Origin: Candidatus Polarisedimenticola svalbardensis
Lineage (GTDB): Bacteria > Acidobacteriota > Polarisedimenticolia > Polarisedimenticolales > Polarisedimenticolaceae
Assembly (NCBI GenBank): GCA_014764515.1
Contig: JACXWD010000011.1
Coordinates: 20,620 to 77,384, forward strand
Length of the DNA: 56,765 nucleotides
Reading direction: 5' to 3'
Shown here: piece after piece, positions 50,068 through 56,765 of the stretch
Numbering within the stretch: the stretch's first letter is position 1
Layout of the letters: each line of letters starts with the position of its first letter
Notes under the pieces: model-generated
What the model saw: the letters and a program-made list of their open reading frames with translations, nothing else
What the model was told of the DNA's origin: nothing
Database searches by the model: none
Position numbers and translations under genes: made by a program

Positions 50068-52686
50068 ATGACGTTTAGTCTGCGATCCGGATATTTCTGT
50101 GTTCTGTTGCTTATGGTTTGCCTGGTTGGGTCTTCGGCCTCCGCCGAATGGCGCACCACGCCGACAGGTGACGTTCCCAGCCTCAGCCAGGGCGATCTGG
50201 CCGGCCTTGCCGTCCTGCCGCAAGTTGTCCTCGATGCTCCCGACCGGGACAAGCTGCTGGCTGAAGACGCCCTTGACGCGGAGGCGGGGTTCACCAAGGG
50301 CAGGCGCGTCGGTCTCCCTCGCAAAATAGCCGTAACCCCATCGACCCATGGCCTGTGGGAAACGCTCAAGTCAGGTGACAGGCTGTGGCGCCTCAAGGTC
50401 GGCAGCCGCAACGCGCGCTGGCTGGTCCTCGGTTTTACTACCTTCAGGTTGCCTCAGGACGCCGCCCTGTATGTCTACGGTCCCGGCGCGGGAGTTGCCC
50501 AGGGCCCGATCGGATACGAACGGGTCGAGCGACATGGCCAGCTATGGTCGACGCCGATCGAGGGTGATATCGCGATCATCGAACTGCTCTGGCCTGGGTC
50601 TCTCAAGGACGAACAGCCGAACCTCCATCTCGGTGTTCTGTCCCACGGATATCGCCAGTGGGGCGGGATCGGCAAGGAGCCGTTGCCCGATCCCGGCGCC
50701 GATGCCGGCAGCTGCAATATCGACATCAACTGCCCGCTTGGGGACAACTGGCAGGACGTCAAGCATGGCGGGGTCATGACCCTGATCAACGGTTCCCGGC
50801 ACTGTTCAGGATCGCTGATCGCCGCGGCCGGCGGTGGCGACTGTCGCAATTACATGCTGACGGCGAACCATTGCCATAGTTCCGCAACCCAGGCTCCCAG
50901 CGTCAGCCTGATGTTCAACTTCGAGCGGCCCGGCTGTGAAACCGGAGTCGCGCCCACCGACCAGGTCCTGGGCGGCGGCGCCGTGCAGCGGGCGACCTGG
51001 TCCAGTTCCGATGTGACTCTCCTGGAAATGAACGACGATCCCCCGGCATCGTTCCTGCCGTACTGGAACGGCTGGAACCGTTCGCCGGTGGCCGCCACCG
51101 AGACCTACGGCATCCATCACCCTTCCAACGACGAAAAGAAGATCTGCTACAACCAGGATCCTGCCATCGACGGCAGTAACTACGGAGCGGATCACTGGCG
51201 TATCACCGAGTGGGAGCAGGGCACCACGGAAGGCGGGTCGTCCGGGTCCCCGTTGTTTGACCAGGACCAGCGGATCATCGGCCAACTCCATGGTGGTCAG
51301 GCGTCCTGCACCAATATCACGTGGGATGAGTACGGCAAGCTGGCGGTCTCCTGGGAAGGGGGCGGGACGCCGTCCACCCGCCTGAAAGACTGGCTCGATC
51401 CGGACGGCACCGGGGAAGAGGCGGTGGACGGCTCCTATGGCCCGACCTGTGGTGCAGCGGCGCCGAACCTGACGGTTTCCGGCACCACCCTGGACGACAG
51501 TGCCGGGAACGGTGACGGCATCATTGATGTGGACGAGAAGATCACACTGCTCATCGATCTGGAGAACCGCGGAACCCTCGACGCCACGTCGGTCTCCGGT
51601 TCCCTGTCGGTTCTGACGCCGGAGGTGCTGCTCCTGGATGGAGGCGCCGACTGGGTGGATGTTCCCGCCGGTCAGATCCGGACCTCCAATGCCCCCCATT
51701 TCATCCTTCAGACCACACCGGCCTTCGTCTGCGGGACCACCATCGAACTGGACCTGGCGGTGGCCGCTGCAGAACGACCGACCGGCTGGACTCGCAGGAT
51801 CGTACTGCCTACAGGAACCGGCTCGGTCATCCAGGCGTTCGCCGACGACGTGGAATCGGGGCAGGGGACCTGGACGGTGGCATCCCTGTCCGGGACCGGG
51901 CCCTGGTCCCTTTCCGCCGCCCGGGCGGCCAGTCCGGTAACCAGCTGGTTCGTCGCCGATCCCGGAGCGGTCACCGATCAGGTCCTGATCATGGAAGCCC
52001 TGGACCCGGTGGATGCGAACATGGAGTTGACCTTCCAGAACCGGATCAACAGTGAGGGGAGCTGGGATGGTGGGGTCCTGGAGTATGCGGTGGCCGGCGG
52101 CGCCTGGCAGGATGCAGGGTCGTTGATTGTGGAAGGCGGTTACACAAGCACGTTGAGTTCCTCGTCCAACCCGCTGTCCGGTCGTGAAGTCTGGGCCGGG
52201 GACAACGGCGGGTTCGAAACGGTGCGGGTCGATCTGGCGACCCTGGACGGTCAGACGGTCCAGTTTCGCTGGCGGTTCGGTTCGGACAGTTCGGTTTCCG
52301 ACGAAGGCTGGTACATCGACGATATCCAGGTCCAGCGTACCGAGTACTCCTGTCAGGGCCTGCCCCTGGGCGAAGCGTCGGAGCCGGGAGTTGGCCTGCC
52401 GTTCACCCTGGCCAAGGACCCTGGAGGTTACCTGCTGAACTGGTCTGCCCCGGCAGGCGGCGGTGTGGCGGAGCACTACGCGCTGTATCGCACCGGCCTC
52501 GGCGGACCGGTGGACCCGACCTGTGAAGCCGATCTCGGCTCCGGGACCAGTGCGGTGCTGGCCGACCTCACCGACGGACACGGCTTCCTGGTGGTGGCGG
52601 TGGACGCCGCCGGCGAAGGGAGTTATGGCAGGGACAGCAACGGCGCCGGCAGGGCTGCTGCAACAGGATCCGCAGTCTGTCCCTAG
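50068..52686 (+). CDS. Secreted S1 serine protease, lysyl endopeptidase-like, multidomain
   Basis: 872 residues; ATG 50068 follows GGAGAAAG, 17 bases after the upstream stop. Signal peptide to about residue 26, then a ~185-residue prodomain and a chymotrypsin-fold domain with several Cys. His268 is in MLTANHC, Asp315 in SSDVTLLEM and Ser392 in GGSSGSPLF; this block pattern is close to Achromobacter-type lysyl endopeptidase. After the protease come a GNGDGIIDVDE module (near 480), a jelly-roll MAM-like domain that begins FADDVESGQGTW (about 590-755), and a FN3-like C-terminus ending GEGSYGRDSNG. Probably co-transcribed with the preceding S8 gene. Confidence 0.88.
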   Translation: MTFSLRSGYFCVLLLMVCLVGSSASAEWRTTPTGDVPSLSQGDLAGLAVLPQVVLDAPDRDKLLAEDALDAEAGFTKGRRVGLPRKIAVTPSTHGLWETLKSGDRLWRLKVGSRNARWLVLGFTTFRLPQDAALYVYGPGAGVAQGPIGYERVERHGQLWSTPIEGDIAIIELLWPGSLKDEQPNLHLGVLSHGYRQWGGIGKEPLPDPGADAGSCNIDINCPLGDNWQDVKHGGVMTLINGSRHCSGSLIAAAGGGDCRNYMLTANHCHSSATQAPSVSLMFNFERPGCETGVAPTDQVLGGGAVQRATWSSSDVTLLEMNDDPPASFLPYWNGWNRSPVAATETYGIHHPSNDEKKICYNQDPAIDGSNYGADHWRITEWEQGTTEGGSSGSPLFDQDQRIIGQLHGGQASCTNITWDEYGKLAVSWEGGGTPSTRLKDWLDPDGTGEEAVDGSYGPTCGAAAPNLTVSGTTLDDSAGNGDGIIDVDEKITLLIDLENRGTLDATSVSGSLSVLTPEVLLLDGGADWVDVPAGQIRTSNAPHFILQTTPAFVCGTTIELDLAVAAAERPTGWTRRIVLPTGTGSVIQAFADDVESGQGTWTVASLSGTGPWSLSAARAASPVTSWFVADPGAVTDQVLIMEALDPVDANMELTFQNRINSEGSWDGGVLEYAVAGGAWQDAGSLIVEGGYTSTLSSSSNPLSGREVWAGDNGGFETVRVDLATLDGQTVQFRWRFGSDSSVSDEGWYIDDIQVQRTEYSCQGLPLGEASEPGVGLPFTLAKDPGGYLLNWSAPAGGGVAEHYALYRTGLGGPVDPTCEADLGSGTSAVLADLTDGHGFLVVAVDAAGEGSYGRDSNGAGRAAATGSAVCP

Positions 52687-52859
52687 CGGTTCGTACTCAG
52701 GGCGATGCCGCCGCCTTCACGGGTCCGGACCTGCGCATCGAAACGGCCGGTATCATTCTTTTTCCCTGCGGCCATTACGAGTCTGGGGAAGGAAGGCATG
52801 GGGTCACCTCGGATCGTCATCCGGTTCGGAGATCAGCCAATAAAAGGACCGGCCCCCGC

Positions 52860-52888
52860 TTTACAGCACTCCAGCCTCCGCGTATAAG
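52860..52888 (+). promoter_or_regulatory. Sigma-70 type promoter for the second S8 protease
   Basis: TTTACA (52860-52865) and TATAAG (52883-52888), each five of six to consensus, are exactly 17 bases apart and 50 bases upstream of ATG 52938. The 251-base gap after the S1 gene holds no gene and no convincing terminator. Confidence 0.72.
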
Positions 52889-52937
52889 AAGTATGTCCGA
52901 TCCCCCCGCCGAATAGCACCGAATTGCCGGAGGTCCC

Positions 52938-55640
52938 ATGAGAAACTTGCGCCTGCCCTTGTTTTTTGCCTGCCTGGTCCTGCCTGCCCTGGTATTTGCC
53001 GGGGGTGGCGCCTTTCCCGACGGCCTTCGTCCGCCCCTGGGGGACGTGCTGGAGCGGTCGGGGCCGGATGAGCTGATTCCCGTGAGTATCGTGCTTCGGG
53101 AGCAGGCCGGCGGTGAGCAGCTCAGGTTGGTCGGCGCCGGATTGGACCGGGCGGCGAGGCGGCAGGCTGTTATCGGCCGGCTCAAGGCGATCGCCGCCGG
53201 AACCCAGGGACCGCTGGTTCAGGCGCTCCGTGGCGATTCCCGGGTGCAGAACATCCGGCCGCTCTGGATCGGCAATCTTGTCGGGGTCGAAGCGACGCCG
53301 GAGCTGATCCGCAGGATTGCTGCACGTCCCGAGGTAGCCTGGGTCAACCACAACCCGAAGGTAGACGTCGCCCTGCTGCGGCCGGACAATCTGGCGCCGG
53401 ATATGGAAAGGCCTGAAGGCGGAACACCGGCGGAGATCGAATGCGGAACCGACCTCATGGGTGCTCCCAGGGTCTGGAACGAACTGGGGATTACCGGTCG
53501 TGGCGCCGTCATTGCGGTAGTCGATTCCGGTGTCTGTTACACCCACCCGGACATCATCAACCAGATCTGGGTCAACCCGGGGGAGGACCTGGATGGCGAC
53601 GGTGCGGTGTTCGACCTGGACGACGCCAACGGTGTGGATGACGACGCCAACGGCTACGTAGACGATTTTATCGGCTGGGATTTTGATCAGAACGACAATG
53701 ACCCGGACGATGAGAATTCCCACGGCTCTCATGTAGCCGGAACGGTGGCCGGAGACGGCACATCCGGGACCGAGGCGGGAGTGGCCCCAGACGCCGCGAT
53801 TATGGTGGTCCGGGTTGGCCTGCAGTTCTCCGACGAAGTGTCGGTCTGGGCCGGCATGCAGTACGCCGCCGAGAACGGCGCCGACTCCATCTCCATGAGC
53901 CTGGGCTGGCCCCACAACCAGAATCCGGACCGGGCCACATGGCGTCAGAACTCGGAGAACACCATCGAGGCCGGCACAGCCATGGTGGTTGCCGCAGGGA
54001 ACGAGGGTCAGGGGAGCGAGCCGGACAATATCCGCACTCCCAGTGACGTTCCCCGGATCATTACTGTGGCCGCCACCGACTGTAGCGACAACATCGCCTC
54101 GTTCAGCAGCCGGGGTCCCGTGACCTGGCAGGACGTCCCTCAGTACGGCGACTGGCCGTACCCGCCTGGACTGGTCAAGCCGGATGTTGCAGGGCCGGGC
54201 GTGAGCACCAGGAGTCATGCCTTTTGCAGTGGATATTCCAGCAAGAGCGGCACTTCCATGGCTACACCTCATGTGGCCGGTGCCGTGGCGTTGATGATGG
54301 AAGCCAACCCGGGTCTGGCCCACGACGAGATCAAACAGGTTTTGATGGACACATCCATCGACCTGGGCGCTGTCGGGAAGGATAACCATTACGGCCAGGG
54401 CAGGGTGGATGCCTTCGCTGCGGTGGATGCGGTGTTCGGTCTGTCGTTCGCTGGTGTGGAGCTGGTGGAAGCCGGCCCGGACTACGGCAACGGCGACGGC
54501 GGTATCGACACCGGTGAAATCGTCACCGTGGCGGTGAACCTGGAGAGTCAGTGGGACGACACCACGGCGGTGAATGTCAGGGGCAGCCTGTCCACATCCA
54601 CGCCGGGAGTGACCCTGGTGCATGATTACGCCACCTGGCCCGACGTCCCGCCCCTGGGATCGGTCCAGACCGCAGCGCCCCATTTCTCGGTGCGAATTGA
54701 CGAAGGCTGCAACTATCCCATCGATTTCATCCTGGACCTGGCCTACAACGACCGGGTCTCCAGTGCCCGGTTCTCCCTGAGGGTCGGTACTGCATTCCCT
54801 GTTGTACTCCTGGTGGACGACTTCGAGTCCGATCAGGGCTGGACCACCGGCGGCACCGCCACCACCGGTCATTTTGTGAGGGACGACCCGAACGAGGTTG
54901 AGGACGATTTCAACGGCTTTTCACAGCCGGAAGACGACGTGACTCCGGACCCGGGAGTTGCGGCCTGGGTCACCGGCAACGCCAACGGCCCCAACGGCAG
55001 CGACGACGTGGACGACGGCAATGCCTGGGTGCAGTCTCCTGTGGTGGACGGCACCAACCTGGACAGTCTGAACCTGGCCTACTCCCGGTATTATTACGCG
55101 TTCCCGGGCACGATCCCGCCCAGCAACTTCATGCGGGCGCAGTGGTCCATCGACGGAGTCGCCTGGGCCAATCTTGAGGAACTAAGCGGCTCTGATGCGG
55201 AATGGACCGCAGTCAACGTGCCGCTGCCACCCTCGGCGTATGCTCCAGGCTTGCAAATTCGGTTCTGGGTGGAAGAGGCCTCCGCCGGCCTCAACGATGC
55301 GGTTATCGAACTGCTGGTGGACGAGGTCAATCTGGCCGGCACCAGAATCCAGTGCGACCTGTTTACCCCGCCGGTGGTGAACCGGCCCAACGGGGTGGGG
55401 GATACACTGTTCGTGGATCACGATGGCGTCAATGTCCGCCTGGACTGGACAGTCCCGGTAGCGGACGGCGCCCACGATCCGGCCACCCTCTATCGCATCC
55501 ATCGCTCCACGGACCCTTCCACCGGCTTCACAGCCGACGGCATGTCCATTGAGCCATGGCATGTGGAAACCGGAGAGGCGAGCCTGCCGGGAATCGTGTA
55601 CTTCCTCGTCACCGCGGAGAACGGCGGCGGCCCCGAATAG
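52938..55640 (+). CDS. Secreted subtilisin-like S8 serine protease, multidomain
   Basis: 900 residues with GGAGG before the ATG. Signal peptide (to about 21), an inhibitor_I9-like propeptide (to about 145), then a classic subtilase: Asp196 (VVDSGV), His262 (SHGSHVAGT), Asn355 (AAGNEGQ) and Ser440 (GTSMATPH). A calcium-site-like Asp-rich insertion (about 216-260, DLDGDG...DDDANGYVDD) lies between Asp and His. C-terminal modules are a GNGDGGIDTGE segment (about 513-540), a jelly-roll domain starting VDDFESDQGW (about 640-800) and a FN3-like end. It shares module types with the two proteases upstream and has its own promoter. Confidence 0.92.
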   Translation: MRNLRLPLFFACLVLPALVFAGGGAFPDGLRPPLGDVLERSGPDELIPVSIVLREQAGGEQLRLVGAGLDRAARRQAVIGRLKAIAAGTQGPLVQALRGDSRVQNIRPLWIGNLVGVEATPELIRRIAARPEVAWVNHNPKVDVALLRPDNLAPDMERPEGGTPAEIECGTDLMGAPRVWNELGITGRGAVIAVVDSGVCYTHPDIINQIWVNPGEDLDGDGAVFDLDDANGVDDDANGYVDDFIGWDFDQNDNDPDDENSHGSHVAGTVAGDGTSGTEAGVAPDAAIMVVRVGLQFSDEVSVWAGMQYAAENGADSISMSLGWPHNQNPDRATWRQNSENTIEAGTAMVVAAGNEGQGSEPDNIRTPSDVPRIITVAATDCSDNIASFSSRGPVTWQDVPQYGDWPYPPGLVKPDVAGPGVSTRSHAFCSGYSSKSGTSMATPHVAGAVALMMEANPGLAHDEIKQVLMDTSIDLGAVGKDNHYGQGRVDAFAAVDAVFGLSFAGVELVEAGPDYGNGDGGIDTGEIVTVAVNLESQWDDTTAVNVRGSLSTSTPGVTLVHDYATWPDVPPLGSVQTAAPHFSVRIDEGCNYPIDFILDLAYNDRVSSARFSLRVGTAFPVVLLVDDFESDQGWTTGGTATTGHFVRDDPNEVEDDFNGFSQPEDDVTPDPGVAAWVTGNANGPNGSDDVDDGNAWVQSPVVDGTNLDSLNLAYSRYYYAFPGTIPPSNFMRAQWSIDGVAWANLEELSGSDAEWTAVNVPLPPSAYAPGLQIRFWVEEASAGLNDAVIELLVDEVNLAGTRIQCDLFTPPVVNRPNGVGDTLFVDHDGVNVRLDWTVPVADGAHDPATLYRIHRSTDPSTGFTADGMSIEPWHVETGEASLPGIVYFLVTAENGGGPE

Positions 55641-55643
55641 TTT

Positions 55644-55685
55644 CGGGGACAGCAACCGAAACCGGGGTTTCGGTTGCTGTCCCCG
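55644..55685. terminator. 19-bp hairpin between convergent protease and cyclophilin genes
   Basis: A perfect 19-bp stem (55644-55662 with 55667-55685) closes on the four-base loop CGGG. It begins four bases after the protease stop and its 3' arm touches the cyclophilin stop, so it can serve both strands. No T tract of length is seen. The arm starts GGGGACA, as does the half-site of the palindrome at 5301. Confidence 0.72.
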
Positions 55686-56765
55686 TTACTTCAGGGTTGC
55701 CTTGAGGATGACGTCGCCGACTTCGATACGGTCGATGACCTCCATCCCGGAGATCACCTGTCCGAAGATGGTGTAGTTGCCGTCCAGGTGTGGTGTGGGG
55801 ATGTGGGTGACAAACAGCTGGCAACCGCCGGTATCTTTGCCTAGCTTGGGCATTCCGACGGCGCCACGGCCATACCGCTGGCGGTTGATCTCGTCGGGAA
55901 TCGTATAACCCGGGCCGCCCCAACCGTTACCTTCCGGGTCGCCGCCCTGGATCACGAAGTTCGGCACCACCCGGTGCCAGATCAGCCCATCGTAGGTTCC
56001 TTCTTCCACCAGCTTTACGAAGTTGGCTACGTGCACCGGAGCGTCGGCGGGGAAACACTCGATCTCCATGACCCCTTTGCTGGTTTCCATGACGACCACC
56101 GGGTTGGTCTTGAAAGTCCTGGAGGGAAGTTCAGCCTCCTGCGGCAGGGGCTCCTCTTCCGGCGCCTGCTCCCGCAGTTCGTTCAGCGCGTCACGGACCT
56201 GGGCCTGTAGTTCGATCCAGCGCACGCCGGTGGAGGCGGCCAGAACCTGTTTCAGAAGATCGACCTTGTCCGGATAGGGCCACTCCTCCAGCAGGCCGGC
56301 AGCACTGCCCCGAACCGCCAGATCATTGGAGGTCAGCGCGGACCGCACTGCCGCAGCAACATCCGGGTCGGCCAACTTATCTTCCATCCCTGCAAGAGCC
56401 GCCGCCGCTACGCGGGGATCGTCGTCGGAAACGGCGGAGGGGAACCCTCCAGCCGCCGCCGCCGCCGCACGTACCGGCCAGCGGGCATCCTTGAGGTGCT
56501 CCTCCAGCAGCATGCGGTACCCGATCCCGAGCCTGGCCGATACCGAACGGATGGTGGCCGCCTTCACCGAAGTGGAGCCGTCTTCCTCCAGTTTCCGAAG
56601 AATCTCCAGAGATGCCCGCCCCTTCGCCGTGCTCAGTACCTGGGCCAGGTTGGCCCTGACGTGGAATGAGCCATCCTCAACGAGAGCGGCGGTCAGCAGT
56701 TCCTGCCGCCCCAGGGTTCCCATAGCCTGTACCGTTTCTGCACGCACTCCAGGATCGGGATCGGT
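55686..56765 (-). CDS. HEAT-repeat cyclophilin-type peptidyl-prolyl isomerase, partial
   Basis: 360 residues seen. The frame is open to the window edge and reads TDPDPGVRAET, part of a HEAT repeat, so the N-terminus lies outside. Residues up to about 190 are HEAT-like helical repeats (DGSFHVRANLAQVL, DARWPVRAAAAAA, SNDLAVRGSAAGLL). The C-terminal ~145 residues are a cyclophilin domain with FVKLVEEGTYDGLIWHRVVPNFVIQGGDP (catalytic Arg, Phe, Gln), GGCQLFVTH and GNYTIFGQVISGMEVIDRI. It assists prolyl folding, and the HEAT arm probably binds partners. Location cannot be judged without the N-terminus. Confidence 0.9.
   Translation of the reverse strand, partial: TDPDPGVRAETVQAMGTLGRQELLTAALVEDGSFHVRANLAQVLSTAKGRASLEILRKLEEDGSTSVKAATIRSVSARLGIGYRMLLEEHLKDARWPVRAAAAAAGGFPSAVSDDDPRVAAAALAGMEDKLADPDVAAAVRSALTSNDLAVRGSAAGLLEEWPYPDKVDLLKQVLAASTGVRWIELQAQVRDALNELREQAPEEEPLPQEAELPSRTFKTNPVVVMETSKGVMEIECFPADAPVHVANFVKLVEEGTYDGLIWHRVVPNFVIQGGDPEGNGWGGPGYTIPDEINRQRYGRGAVGMPKLGKDTGGCQLFVTHIPTPHLDGNYTIFGQVISGMEVIDRIEVGDVILKATLK

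Noticed and set aside
50806-52581. 591-residue antisense open frame over the S1 protease
   Set aside because: Same reasoning: shadow of a well-supported gene.
52833-54872. 679-residue antisense open frame over the second S8 protease
   Set aside because: The plus-strand gene has a full catalytic triad, promoter and ribosome-binding site. The antisense product is His- and Gly-rich with no known fold.
1-56765. CRISPR arrays, IS elements, prophage or integrase-linked att sites
   Set aside because: I saw no evenly spaced direct repeats, no transposase or integrase frames, and no tRNA-associated duplicate of the tRNA ends.
1-56765. Apparent excess of GGCGCC/CCGGCGCC words
   Set aside because: Most copies fall in Gly-Ala codon pairs written GGC GCC or GCC GGC inside genes, so codon bias explains them without a special motif. 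A count against codon-shuffled sequence would settle it.

Overview
The window is a GC-rich, densely packed chromosomal segment from a Gram-negative (diderm) bacterium. TonB-dependent receptor, lipoproteins and periplasmic M16 and S8 peptidases imply an outer membrane. The VWA protein of the type frequent in Acidobacteriota, the large modular secreted proteases, the many overlapping ATGA/GTGA gene junctions and the glmM-cdaR-cdaA-folP-ftsH order suggest an Acidobacteriota-like lineage (possibly Thermoanaerobaculia). That placement is inference from gene content only. No rRNA, phage, IS element or CRISPR array is visible, and no gene-free stretch exceeds 300 bases.

Layout: (1) 1-6 kb: the 3' end of an erythromycin-esterase-like gene, a rhombosortase-target lipoprotein, tRNA-Val and tRNA-Asp with their promoter and terminator, a secreted beta-sandwich protein, and a TPR/VWA pair. 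(2) 6-13.3 kb, minus strand: a tightly coupled operon ftsH-folP-cdaA-cdaR-glmM-DUF429 joining membrane proteolysis, folate, c-di-AMP signalling and cell-wall precursor synthesis. (3) 13.4-16.8 kb: lspA, tilS, a deletion scar of an ABC exporter, and mgtE. (4) 16.8-25.4 kb, minus strand: a hybrid histidine kinase, a TPR lipoprotein with a hypothetical partner, a RapA-like SNF2 ATPase and a DUF2062-methyltransferase fusion. (5) 25.5-32.6 kb: two ECF sigma/anti-sigma operons flanking a zinc-ribbon/LemA/M48-protease operon, then an RsbW-like kinase; this looks like an envelope-stress region. (6) 32.7-46.9 kb: EVE protein, M24 peptidase, Nudix-metallo-beta-lactamase fusion, paired M16 peptidases, MFS transporter, recJ, an XdhC-like protein, an aminotransferase and a TonB receptor. 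(7) 47-55.6 kb: three consecutive secreted multidomain serine proteases (S8 with P domain, S1 lysyl-endopeptidase-like, S8). (8) The right edge holds a HEAT-repeat cyclophilin cut by the window.

The most notable non-gene signals are: a compact site at 39.3 kb where terminator, promoter and ribosome-binding site share the same bases; two extended -10 promoters placed exactly six bases before ATG codons (recJ and the aminotransferase), implying leaderless mRNAs; an 18-bp perfect palindrome at 5.3 kb; and a 19-bp hairpin between convergent genes at 55.6 kb. I did not find a clear undescribed multi-gene system. The best candidates for new biology are the zinc-ribbon/LemA/M48 cluster bracketed by two ECF units and the DUF2062-methyltransferase/RapA pair.
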